A stretch of DNA of 64,000 bases from Arabidopsis thaliana (taxonomy: Eukaryota > Streptophyta > Magnoliopsida > Brassicales > Brassicaceae), in contig NC_003076.8 of assembly GCF_000001735.4 (NCBI RefSeq), positions 14,697,835-14,761,834 of the forward strand. Direction: 5' to 3'. A program made the translations under genes and the position numbers. Every line of letters starts with the position of its first letter. Within the stretch, counting starts at the first letter, position 1. Below are positions 1 to 11,390 of this stretch, one piece after another. The notes below the pieces were generated by a model, which had not been told where the DNA came from, made no database searches, and worked only from the letters and a program-made list of their open reading frames with translations.

Positions 1-604
1 AACTGTTTATAAACTTTTCTAGTCAAAATACCAACCAAGACATGCAAGTCGATATCACAGTTATTGTCTAACATCTTTGTGGGACAAGTGGTAGGCAAAA
101 GAAGATTCTCATTTTGTGTCTAAAGCCCTAAAGGTGCAAACAAAAGTTTAGAGAAACCAGTGCCACGGAAATGACCACCTTCTTCAGCCTATCCACTAGT
201 CTCAAAATTTTTTATATCCAGATCTTTTCGAAAGACGTTAGCACAAAGAACGATAAACTACAAAATATTGAAAATTTTCCTATACATTAGATATATGTTT
301 TGGCATTTCAACCATTTAACATTATAATCTAAATCCCTTTGGTGATAAACATAGCAAGGTTTTATATATATAGTGGTTTCATTGGGCTCCCCAAGTGGAA
401 CTGATGAAACACGAGGCAATGGGTGTGAATGTGACACATTGTGGATATATATATTTTCTCTTTAGTGAAATTTATAGTCTACAAAAAAATTTCAAATCTC
501 TTAATCGGTGTTCTGAAGAAAAAATAACGTCCGATTTCAGATCTCTTAATAAGTTCTCACAAAAGATTATCTTTTAATCAAAAAGCCTAAATTTTCTTCA
601 AAAA
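1..604. other. AT-rich intergenic DNA, no gene seen
   Basis: No convincing coding region, splice pattern or RNA gene is visible. The one 60-codon open frame near 395-577 has low-complexity composition and no recognisable motif. A TA dinucleotide run follows at about 607-630. Confidence 0.6.
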
Positions 605-633
605 TGATATATATATATATATATATATATTTG

Positions 634-1244
634 AGAAATTCCCACAAATAGCACACTTTAAAGTGTTTTGGACAAAAATAGCATTACAAAGTTCTTTACA
701 CATAAATAGCACTCAAATAATTATTTCAGAAATTTCTAAAAGTGACAATAATAAAACCACAATTTTATATTAAATATATTCAACCAAAATAAATTAGAAA
801 TAAATTTAAAATGTTATATTTGGGTTCTCTATTTCCAAGTTAGGGTATATATTTCAACTATTTAAAAGAAATTTTGATTCATTTTAATATTAGTTTATGA
901 TATTATATTTAGGTTTCCTATTTCTAATTTAGGGTATATATTTTCACCATTTAAAAGAGATTTTTCATTTTAAAATTAGTTTGTAGTATTATATTTGGGG
1001 TTTTTTATTTCCAATTTAGGGTATATATTTCCACTATTTAAAAGTTTTTTTATTCAATTTAATATTAGATTAGTGTTTGCTCTCATTTTTATTTGGGAGA
1101 TTAATACAAATGGTAATAAAAAACTTTATTATTTAATTAATTTTTAGAGGATTAAAAACTTTATATGCTATTTTTGGAAGTTTCAAAAGTATGTGCTATT
1201 TTTGGAATATTAAAGTTTTTTAGAGGTATTTGTGTCAATCCCCC
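634..1244. mobile_element. Short non-autonomous MULE (Mutator-like)
   Basis: The left end begins GAGAAATTCCCACAAATAGC and the reverse complement of the right end begins GGGGGATTGACACAAATACC. Both run on into A-rich, 'aaaaatagca'-type sequence typical of Arabidopsis Mutator-like termini. The interior has no coding sequence. It carries three tandem copies of an 87-88 bp unit (from about 813, 901 and 988) containing 'ttagggtatatatttc'. The flanking 9-mers (TATATATTT and TATATCTAT) match at 7 of 9 positions but lie in TA-rich DNA, so the target duplication is only suggestive. Confidence 0.6.
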
Positions 1245-1605
1245 TATATCTATATATATAACTCACCATAAATTTTGATATATATAAAGAGTAAAAGATT
1301 CATGAGAAGAAAGATGAAGGATCCCGTGTTAAAATAAAAAGAAAACATCTTAATGAATGTTCTTAGGAACTTACATTCAACAAGATGTTGGTGATTGACT
1401 TTAATGGGTATTTAAAAAAAAAAAAAGCTATTTACATTCAACCAACTGATGAAGATGTTCTAAGTTGTTTTAGAGATTTATGTTTTTTTCAGGTAAGATT
1501 CTTGGTGTATGCGTAAGATAGATATCAGAGTAGGATGAATTGGATTTTATTAAGAAATGTAAATTGAATCAAGAGTACAAAGGAGCCTTAAGATGATGTG
1601 CTTGA

Positions 1606-2108
1606 GAGCATCTTCAACCTACCTCTATATTTGCCTCTATACTCTATTATAGAGATCTCTGTATAACTTTGTTATTTGCAAAATTGTACTTTTACTTTTA
1701 TTTCTGATTAAAATATATAAAACTAATAATTTGGATTGATTTTAGAAGTTTTGGTTTAAGTATCTATTTTAAAATTTGAGACTTCTATATGCAAAAGAGA
1801 AATTATATAAAATCTTAAATATATAGTTTTTTTGTTTCATTCCATTATATTTATTTTTTAAAATTATGTAATGTTTCTGTTTTCTCAATAAATATTTAAT
1901 TTAAACAATAACAAGCATTCATGAAAATAAATGGGTTAATTTGCAACTTTTGTAATTTAAAGGTACTAATACAAAAAAAAAATAGAATCTATTTGAATTA
2001 TTCTTTTTTAGAGGAAAAAATAGAGAATACCATTGAAGTAAAACTCATCTCTATTATAGATTTCATCTATTTTATAGACAAAAATAAGGAAATGGGTTGG
2101 AGATGGTC
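1606..2108. mobile_element. PIF/Harbinger-like MITE
   Basis: Terminal inverted repeats are visible: the left end reads GAGCATCTTCAACC and the right end, reverse-complemented, GACCATCTCCAACCC. Both continue into related 'tctattatagag' sequence. A 3-bp duplication TGA flanks the element (1603-1605 and 2109-2111), the size made by PIF/Harbinger transposases, whose usual target is TWA. The interior is AT-rich and encodes no transposase; the 85-codon open frame across its right half is an accident of low GC. The element at 14112-14371 has nearly the same ends. Confidence 0.65.
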
Positions 2109-2111
2109 TGA

Positions 2112-2709
2112 GTGCTACTCCTTAGAACTTAAAAGTAAAGGTACGAAGAGGAAGAAATATATACTTATGCTGATGTGATACATTTTGTAAAATAACAAAA
2201 CTTAATGTTACATTACTAATATTCACTTATATTATGTTTTAAATAATTTTAATATATCTGAAGTAATATTTCATACCTATATTCCACATTGTTTTATATA
2301 AAACATAACGAATTTGTACATATATGACATTTTGTTATATATCATAAATATAGATGAATAGAATAAAGGTATTTATTACATGTTTCGTAATATAAAAACA
2401 AACTTCGGATAGCAATACAATAATCTATATTTATATTTTTAATTGACTATTGTCATATGTATTTATCTATTAATATTACAAATTGTTTTTGTGGCTTCTA
2501 AAGATGGTAATAAATTGATTTTGTTTATAAATTTGATTAATTGCTAATTTCCTAAATTACCTCTACCTAATTTAAATATTAATATATAATTATTCATTAA
2601 TTTTTATATAGTACGATTTTATATTTAATTTATTTTGAATTTTTATAAAATACATATAATTAATAAATAATAGATTTTTTTTATATATGATGTGATTCAA
2701 ATTTTTAAA

Positions 2710-2748
<39 letters not shown>

Positions 2749-2855
2749 TGATTCATGTAGAACTTTTTCTTTCTCAAAAAGAGAAAATAAGAAATACTAG
2801 AAAACACTAGTTAATAAAACTCAATTATTAGGGAAAAAAACAACAACTTAACTTT
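2112..2855. other. AT-rich intergenic DNA
   Basis: Very AT-rich with a perfect TA microsatellite at about 2713-2744. No gene or structured RNA was recognised. Confidence 0.55.
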
Positions 2856-2859
2856 TAGT

Positions 2860-3462
2860 TTTTGGTACTCACCAAAAAAACTTTTAGTTTTTGGTGATGA
2901 CGACTAGAAGCGGACAACTTGTGTCCACCACTACTATGAGTGCATTCTTCTCCAAGTCCCGACCTTTCTTGTTCCCCGAGCCATTTGGATTTTTTTTTTT
3001 TTTTGTTAAAAGGCCTTCTTCCATTTGGAAAATTGACATTACTAGTTGACATAATCTCTCGCTAAAAAAAAAAAGAAAAAAAAACTAATGATTTAAAATG
3101 CATGCACGTAATGTAACTCTGAATGCAGACTTTATGCATGCAAATTCAATTCATTGGTCATTACATATTTAAATTTTAAATAAATTAAAAAAGAAAATCG
3201 AATTATATTTTCTTGGAAACGGTTGAAAATTTAAGATCATTTTCAAAGTTTTTTTGGACCCTTCGTCTTCGTCTTCCTTTTTAAGTAGACCAAACTGATA
3301 GTGAGAGTTTACTTCAGATTTCTCTTCTTCGTCTTTGTTGAATCCTCTATAAAGCTTAGCTTTCTACTTGTCAATCTATTTTTTCGTGCCTACTAAGCCA
3401 AGTTACGTATTTAGGTTATTTCCAAAGTAACTCAGGTTAGTTCTTGCTGTTGCTTTGCTTCG
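2860..3462 (+). promoter_or_regulatory. Duplicated 5' flank of helicase gene A
   Basis: This block is the first copy of an upstream sequence repeated before helicase gene B at about 7100-7590. Shared stretches include 'gacgactagaagcg', 'cccgacctttctt', 'atttggaaaat', 'taatgatttaaaatg', 'gcatgcaa', 'ggaccctt/ggaccttt' and 'ctgatagtgagagt'. So the tandem duplication carried about 0.5 kb of promoter and 5' UTR. The minus-strand open frame at 2855-3052 is a by-product and is not conserved in the second copy. I did not find a clean TATA box. Confidence 0.6.
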
Positions 3463-6400
3463 ATGAATAATCTCACAGAAAGACGAAGGGTCATCATGGA
3501 GCAGAACGAGAAAACAAGTCTGGTCGATAGAGTATTTTCTTGGTCTATCAAAGATATTCTCAATAAAGATTTCTACAAACAAAAGGTTTTGTTCTCTTCT
3601 AACTCTTTTCTTTAATATCTATCTTATTATTTTGATATTTAGAGATTAGCGTTTCTATATTTTGTAACAGTTGAAGACAGTACCGGACAAGTTTAGATCC
3701 GTTGATGAATATTATCAATGTTTTGTTCCTCACCTACTCATTGAAGCACATACCGAGTTGTTCTCAAGCCTCAAATCTGTATCGAAATCTCCTTTTGTTC
3801 AAATACGTTCTATGGAGACAAAGACGAAGCAATCAAGTGGAAGCTCATCAAACAAGTTGTTCTATGATATAACATTAAAAGCCACAGAGAGTTTAAGTGC
3901 CAAGTACCAGCCAAAATGTGGAGATCTAATTGCTTTGACAATGGATAAGCCAAGACGGATCAATGACTTGAACCCTTTACTTCTTGCCTATGTATTCTCT
4001 TCGGATGGTGATCTTAAAATCTCTGTTCATTTGTCTAGATCGATATCACCTCTTGAGAACTATAGCTTCGGTGTTTTCCTAATGACTTTAACAACAAACA
4101 CTCGAATTTGGAATGCTTTGCACAACGAAGCTGCCATATCGACTCTAACCAAGAGTGTGCTTCAGGCTAATACTGTGGTAAGTGTTTAGAAAAAACTTTC
4201 TTTGGCATTTTTGCATATCTGATGACTATCTGAATCTGTTTTTACAAATATTTTGCATATGATGGATACGTTGTTCTTGATTTCTCTGATGCATAATGGT
4301 TGACTAATATTTTATGTTACAAACTTACAATTGACTATATATATTTATTTTTCTTGTGTTCTAGGGTTTAGAACAATGTTTTTGTTTTGGTAATGATTGA
4401 GTTATATTTTATGTTACAATTGAGTAATTTTTGTTTTGCTAATTGTGTTCCAGGATTTAGAACAGTGTTTTTGTTTTGGCAATGATTTGAGTTATATTTT
4501 ATGCTACAATTTAGTAAATTTTGTTTTGCTTGTGTTCCAGGGTTTAGAACAATGTTTTTGATCTGGTAATGTTTTTAGTAATATTTTATGTTACATGAGT
4601 AAATTTTGTTTTGCTTGTGTTACAGGGTACAGAACAATGTTTTTGTTCTGAAAATGATGGGAGATCTGACCTTGTTTTTGGATATAATCCGGTCAACGAA
4701 ATTGAACTCTTCCCAAGAGGATGCAATCTTGGGCTGCCTTGAGACAAGAAACTGTACCCATAAGAACAGTGTGAAACTGATATGGGGACCTCCTGGAACA
4801 GGCAAAACAAAGACGGTCGCGACTCTTCTCTTTGCCCTTCTCAAACTAAGGTGCAAGACAGTTGTGTGTGCTCCTACAAACACAGCTATTGTACAAGTTG
4901 CATCGAGGCTCTTATCCTTATTTAAGGAAAATTCGACATCGGAAAATGCTACTTACAGGCTAGGGAATATCATTTTATCAGGAAACCGGGACAGAATGGG
5001 GATTCACAAGAACGATCATGTTCTTCTCGATGTGTTTCTTGATGAGCGTATTGGTAAGCTTGGTAAACTGTTTTCACCATTTTCTGGATGGATGCAGAGA
5101 TTAGAGTCACTGATACAGTTTCTTGAAAACCCGGAGGGTAAGTATGAGAGACATGTCTACGAGTTAGAAGAAGTTGAAAGAATGGAGGAAGAAGCTGAAA
5201 GGCAAGAAGTTGTTGTTAACATTCCTACGATTGGAGAATTCGTAAAGAAGAATTTCAATAGCTTAAGTGAAGAAGTGGAGACATGCATCGTTGATTTGTT
5301 CACACATCTTCCCAAGGTTTACCTTCCATATGATGATGTGAAGATAATGATTGCTTCTCGTCAATCTCTTCAGCGTATCAGATATTTCTTGCGGGAGAAT
5401 TCTTCTAGGGTTGATTTCGAGGAAGGAAATTTCAGATTTGATTGCTTCAAAAGACTCAGTGTTGATTGCCTCAAGGCTCTACGCTTACTTCCAAAACGTT
5501 TTGAGATTCCAGACATGTTAGAAAACGAAGATATTAGGAAATTTTGTCTTCAAAACGCGGATATTATCCTCTGCACAGCCTCGGGTGCTGCGGAAATGAA
5601 CGTGGAAAGGACAGGAAATGTAGAACTGCTTGTGGTTGATGAGGCGGCTCAGCTTAAGGAATGTGAATCAGTTGCTGCATTGCAACTTCCGGGACTGCGT
5701 CACGCCATTTTAATAGGAGATGAGTTTCAATTGCCTGCAATGGTTCATAATGAGGTAAGCACTTACCTTAAATAAAAAACTTTCTTTTTCTTAGTCATAT
5801 ATGCTATAGTATTGTAATATGGGAATAATGTGGCAGATGTGTGAAAAGGCGAAATTCGGAAGAAGCTTGTTTGAGAGATTGGTTTTGCTTGGTCACAACA
5901 AACACTTGCTTGATGTTCAATATCGAATGCATCCTTCTATTAGTCGTTTCCCCAACAAGGAGTTTTATGGTGGGAGAATCAAAGATGCTGAAAATGTTAA
6001 AGAAAGCATTTATCAAAAGAGGTTTCTTCAAGGAAACATGTTTGGCTCATTTTCTTTTATCAATGTTGGACGTGGAAAAGAAGAGTTTGGTGATGGACAT
6101 AGTCCCAAAAACATGGTTGAAGTTGCTGTGGTTTCTGAAATTATATCAAATCTTTTCAAAGGTATTAATCTTTTATTGATTTGAGAGTATATTAATCTGT
6201 TTTTCATTATTCTTATAAAAACAAATTCGTTTATTCTTTGAAACAGTTTCATGTGAAAGGAGGATGAAGGTGAGTGTCGGAGTGGTCTCACCTTACAAAG
6301 GACAGATGAGAGCAATCCAAGAGAAAATCGGAGATAAGTACAGTTCCTTATCAGGTCAGCAATTCGCTTTGAATGTTCGGTCCGTAGATGGTTTCCAAGG

Positions 6401-6728
6401 AGGAGAAGAAGACATTATTATCATCTCCACCGTTAGAAGTAACAGTAATGGAAAAGTGGGGTTTCTCAACAACCGTCAAAGAGCTAACGTGGCACTGACT
6501 CGAGCAAGACACTGTTTATGGGTGATTGGGAACGAGACAACTTTGGCTCTAAGTGGTTCGATTTGGGCAACACTGATAAGTGAGTCTAGGACACGTGGAT
6601 GTTTCTATGATGCTACTGATGAGATGAATCTAAGAAATGCCATGAATGAAGCTTTGCTTGAGGATGTGTCTTCGAGTCTTGGATCTCTTTCGATTAGGAA
6701 TGGCCATGGAAGAAGAAATGTGTGGTAG
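3463..6728 (+). CDS. UPF1/SEN1-like SF1 helicase, gene A (AT5G37150-like)
   Basis: Five-exon model: 3463-3585, 3671-4177, 4633-5754, 5837-6161, 6247-6728 (852 codons plus stop). Superfamily 1B helicase motifs appear in order: Walker A GPPGTGKT and motif Ia VVCAPTNTA (exon 3), DEAA box in [10 protein letters not shown], motif [13 protein letters not shown], motif [16 protein letters not shown] and motif [14 protein letters not shown] (exon 5). Family members unwind RNA or RNA:DNA duplexes; no substrate is known to me for this clade. The start is the first ATG in an exon whose [17 protein letters not shown] matches gene B. Exon 3 stays in frame only if the acceptor at 4632 is used, 7 nt beyond the one homologous to gene B. 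With the 4625 acceptor the frame closes after about 39 codons, because one extra base lies near 4670 relative to gene B. The preceding intron holds a repeat of acceptor-like sequences. It could instead be a decaying gene. Confidence 0.85.
4340..4647 (+). repeat. Tandem repeat of splice-acceptor plus exon start inside intron 2
   Basis: Four imperfect units of 85-89 bp each carry a pyrimidine-rich tract, an AG acceptor (AG ending at 4364, 4453, 4540 and 4625) and then a near copy of the exon-3 start, 'g.tttagaacaatgtttttg' or 'ggtacagaacaatgtttttg'. Only the last unit leads into the helicase exon. Units 1-3 run into in-frame stops. Gene B has a single such acceptor in an intron of about 109 nt, so the array expanded in gene A after duplication or contracted in gene B. 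Confidence 0.85.
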
Positions 6729-7591
6729 ATTTTTATATGAGCTTGTTTTATGTTATTCTGTGTTTCCTATCAAAACTCTGTTTTGGATTTTTATGATGTT
6801 TTATGGTATTTATGTTTTTCAATTTTTATTCGTTTCACTTTGATGAATGTTCTAAACTCTGTTTTTTGCTTTATTGGTTCGTTAAGTTGTGAAAGATTTT
6901 GCTTAAGTTTTGGCTTGGGTCGTTTTGAACCATTTTGATTATTTCTTCTTCCCTTATCAAGAACATTTAAACGGAAAATAGCAAATTGTTTACTTTTTAA
7001 TTTTTTTTTATAAAAAGAGTCTAACACTATGATATAGTGCAAGAGTAAATATCTAACCCTACCATGTCCTCAATACACATCTTAAATTCTTAATTCAATT
7101 ATGCTTTTAGTTATTATGTCTAGAAGCGAGTTCATGAATGCTATGTTCTTAAAATCCCGACCTTTCTTCTTCCCCATGCAATTTGGAAAATCAACATTAC
7201 AATTGTAACTCGTAAACAAAAAAAGAGAAGTAATGATTTAAAATGGTTTAAACAAAAATAAATCTTTACACTAATACGTTCACTTTACGCATGCAAAGTC
7301 TCATACATGGTTCATGATCTCTACATAATTCAAATTAAATTGACTAAGATAGAAGAAGTTCAATTAACAAGATATTCTTGGAAAATGTTTTTATTTGACA
7401 TCATTTTCCAAAGTCTCTTTGGACCTTTCACCTTCTTTTACCTTTTAAGTTTACCGAAACTGATAGTGAGAGTCACACCAGATCTCTCTTCTTCGTCTCC
7501 ATTGATTCTTCTGCACCAATCCTCTAAAAAAGTTACTTGTCATGTCTTGAAAGACAAGTAAAGCCTTTTCGTAATTTCTACCGTTGCTTTG
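6729..7591. other. Spacer between the two helicase genes
   Basis: The first part is the 3' flank of gene A. From about 7100 to 7590 the sequence repeats the 2860-3462 block and so forms the 5' flank of gene B. No other gene is apparent; open frames here are short and low-complexity. Confidence 0.6.
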
Positions 7592-10542
7592 ATGGACACT
7601 AAAGAGATACGAAAGCTCTTGGAAAAAAACGAGCAAACAAGTCTTTTCGCTAGACTATGTTCTTGGTCACTCAAAGATATCCTCAACGAAGATCTCTCCA
7701 AGGAAAAGGTCTTTGATCTTTTTTTTTTAACCATTTCTTCAGTAGCTTTATCTTCAGTACTTACTTATTTTTGTATTTTTGTAACAGATAATGACAATAC
7801 CAGACAGATTTAGTTCCGTTGATGAATACTCTCAGTGTTTTGTTCCTCATTTACTCGAGGAAACACGAACTGAGTTGTTCTCGAGCTTCAGATCTTTATC
7901 GAAATCTCCTGTCTCACGAATACTTTCTGTGGAGACAAAAGTGATTGAATATAGTGGAAGGTCATCGATCAAGTGGTTCCATGATATTAAATTAATGGAT
8001 TATGCAGACGATAAAAACGAAATATATGAGCCAAAGTGTGGAGATATTATTGCACTGAGTCCTCTGAGTTTGACAGAAGAAAGGCCAAGAATCGATGACT
8101 TGGATCCTTTACTTCTAGGTTACGTTTTCTCTGTGTATGGTGATTCTAAAATCTCTGTTCACTTCTCTAGATCCATTTCTCAGAGTGAGAAACATACATT
8201 TTGCACAGGTGTTTTTCTCATTAATATAACCACAAACACTCGAATTTGGAACGCTTTACACAAGGATGCTGCCGATTCCACTCTGATCCAGAGTGTCCTT
8301 CAGGAAGATGCTTCGGTACGCATTAAGAAATAGTCTTGATCCAATTCAAATTTCTTTGTAACATAAAAACAGAGCTCTATCTTATGCTTCAATGGAGTGA
8401 TTTGTCGGTTAACTTGTCTTGCAGGCTACAGAACAATGTTTTTCTTGTGAAAATGATGTTGATGGTTCTGATTCTGACCGTGTTGTCGATATAATACGTT
8501 CAGCAAAACTGAACTCTTCCCAAGAAGCTGCGATTTTGGGTTTCCTTAAGACAAGGAATTGTAAACACAAGGAGAGTGTGAAACTGATATGGGGACCTCC
8601 TGGTACAGGCAAAACAAAGACGGTCGCGACACTTCTCTCTACTCTTATGCAACTAAAGTGCAAAACAGTTGTATGTGCTCCTACAAACACAACTATTGTA
8701 GCAGTAGCGTCAAGGTTATTATCTTTATCTAAGGAAACAATTGTGTGTGCTCCAACCAACTCGGCTATCGCAGAAGTAGTATCAAGGTTCGAATTCTCTA
8801 CCTTATTCTATGGAACTTCTATATTAGAACGTACCACTTACGGTATGGGGAATATAGTTCTATCTGGAAACCGCGAGAGAATGGGAATTACGAGCAATAA
8901 AGTTCTTCTCAATGTGTTTTTTAATGACCGCGTTAGTAAACTTGGTAGACTGTTTTTATCTACTTGTGGATGGAAGAAGAGGTTAGAGTCAATCATAGAT
9001 TTTCTTGAGAACACAGAGACTAAGTACGAGCAACATGTAAATGAACTAGAGCTTGAAAGAATGACAGAAGATGAAAAGAAGAAGGAAGAAGTTGAAGAGA
9101 GGACGATGCAAGAAGTTGTAAACATTCCAACATTTGAGAGTTTGTGAAAAAGAAGTTATATGTCTTAACTGGGAATTGGGGAAGGATATGGCTGATTTGA
9201 GCACTCATCTGCCTAAGTCTTTCATTTCATCTAAAGATGTCAAGAATTTGATAGCAGCCTGCCAAGCGCTTCACCGTGTTAGATATTTCTTGCAGGAGAA
9301 TTCTTCTAGAGATGATTTCAAGAAAGGTGGTTTTAGATTCAATTGCTTCAACAAACTCATCAGTGTTGATGCCCTTCAGGCTCTCTGTCTACTTCCAAAA
9401 TGTTTTGGGATTTTTGGTTTAGCAAATAATGAAGATATTAGAAAGTTTTGTCTACAAAATGCTGACATAATATTCTGCACAGCCTCAAGTGTTGCTAATA
9501 TCAATCCGGCGAGGATAGGCTCTGTGGACCTTCTTGTGGTAGATGAGACAGCTCAGCTTAAGGAATGTGAATCAGTTGCTGCATTGCAACTTCCTGGACT
9601 TTGTCATGCTCTTCTAATAGGAGATGAGTATCAGTTGCCTGCAATGGTTCATAACGAGGAATGCGATAAGGCGAAATTCGGAAGAAGCTTGTTTGAGAGA
9701 TTGGTTTTGATTGGTCATAGCAAACATTTGCTTAATGTTCAGTATCGAATGCATCCTTCCATTAGTCGTTTCCCTAATAAGGAGTTTTATGGTGGGAGAA
9801 TCACTGATGCTGCAAATGTTCAAGAAAGCATTTACGAGAAGAGGTTTCTTCAAGGAAACATGTTTGGTACTTTCTCATTTATCAATGTGGGACGTGGGAA
9901 AGAAGAGTTTGGTGATGGACATAGTCCCAAAAACATGGTTGAAGTTGCTGTCATTTCCAAAATCATATCCAATCTTTTCAAAGGTATTTGCATTAATATT
10001 TATTGATTTGTATAATCTTTTTTTCATTATTCTTTTTGGTTAATTTATTTGATATTGAAACAGTTTCAAGTCAAAGGAAGCAGAAGATGAGTGTAGGAGT
10101 TATTTCACCTTACAAGGGACAAGTGAGAGCAATCCAAGAGAGAGTTGGTGATAAGTACAATTCCTTATCAGTTGATCAGCTTTTCACTTTGAATGTTCAA
10201 TCGGTAGATGGGTTTCAAGGAGGAGAAGTAGACGTTATCATCATCTCTACCGTTAGATGTAACGTTAACGGAAACGTGGGATTTCTCAGTAACCGTCAAA
10301 GAGCTAACGTGGCATTGACTCGTGCAAGACATTGTTTATGGGTGATTGGTAACGGGACCACTTTGGCTCTAAGTGGTTCCATTTGGGCAGAACTTATAAG
10401 TGAGTCTAGGACACGTGGATGCTTCTACGATGCTGTAGATGATAAGAATCTAAGAGATGCCATGAGTGATGCTTTGCTTGATGATGTGTCTTCGAGTTTT
10501 GGATCTTTGTCGATTAGGAATGGGAGAAGAAATGATTGGTAG
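7592..10542 (+). CDS. UPF1/SEN1-like SF1 helicase, gene B (AT5G37160-like), with frame break
   Basis: Exons 7592-7708, 7788-8315, 8425-9983 and 10064-10542 match gene A exon by exon, except that the 82-nt intron of gene A at 5755-5836 is absent. The first exon reads [18 protein letters not shown]. Helicase motifs: [27 protein letters not shown] (motif II DETA where gene A has DEAA), [25 protein letters not shown] and [12 protein letters not shown]. Motif Ia is followed by a partial second copy, [16 protein letters not shown], absent from gene A. At about 9135-9150 the frame breaks: NIPTFESL ends in TGA while homology resumes one frame over at [16 protein letters not shown]. No legal intron spans so short a distance, so this is either a true frameshift or an error in the sequence. 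Both halves otherwise look well conserved. Confidence 0.75.
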
Positions 10543-10674
10543 AATTTTTTTTGGTCTTCTTTTATGTTTTTGCTTTCCCTACGAAAACTTTGCATTGGAT
10601 TTATGATATTTATCAGCAAATCTTAGTTATTTATTTCTGATGGGCTTAGCTCAAGCCACAGTATTAAGTATTAA

Positions 10675-10795
10675 CACTTTGAAAGAGAACCATATTTTTT
10701 TACTACAATGAAGTGATTTGCGGGTTTACTTGTCTTCCAGGCTACAGAACAATGTGTTTGTTGTTGGAATCATGTTGATGTTCTATTAGAATAAA
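10675..10795 (+). pseudogene. Relic of a third helicase copy
   Basis: The stretch 'gaagtgatttgcgggttta' followed by 'cttgtcttccaggctacag' and 'aacaatgtg' matches the end of intron 2 and start of exon 3 in gene B (8393-8470). Only this junction survives; the sequence then diverges. It shows that the tandem array once had at least three members or suffered unequal exchange. Confidence 0.75.
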
Positions 10796-11390
10796 ACAAA
10801 ACAGATCACAAATCTCTAAAATCAAATGGTTTGATCCCAACAATTTTTTTTTGATACCAAAAAGGGATTTTGTATCATTTCTTTGGGTTAGGTATTGCTA
10901 AAAATAACAACACTAGTTATATACTATCATGAATATATATCTTACTTGGTCACAACGTAACTCATATGATTCAACTGAAACTAAACAAGAAACTTAAGAG
11001 CAAAGGTGCAAAACATAAAGACCTGTTCAACAGTTCAAGACTTTGAGCTTGCATATTTGATATTACAACAAAAGGAATTAAGCACATAAACACAGTGGGG
11101 TAGCTACATAGTGATGCCTAAACCCCTAATCACAATAATTTTTTATGCTTAATTTCCCGAGAATCCAAACATACGTAAGAGGAAGGTAAGAAACTAAGAA
11201 AGAGTCGTCTCCACATATCTTTATAAAAAAAGAGAGATAAGACATGATTTTGTTCTCTTGCTCTCTTACCTCCAAAACGTGAAGCTTGAAGCTGGTTGTT
11301 CTAGAATATATACCTAATCAACAAACCAAACGAAATTCGAACCAGATTTGTGAACCGAAATCCGGATTTATTAAACTGATGTATTTTAGG
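10796..11390. other. Intergenic DNA, nothing recognised
   Basis: AT-rich sequence with no open frame or repeat I can name. It ends at the acceptor of the glutathione S-transferase relic. Confidence 0.5.

Noticed and set aside
1921-2178. 85-codon frame within the 1606-2108 MITE
   Set aside because: Lysine/isoleucine-rich translation of AT-rich transposon DNA; no domain.
2855-3052. 65-codon minus-strand frame upstream of helicase A
   Set aside because: It lies in the duplicated promoter and is not preserved in the second copy at 7.1 kb.
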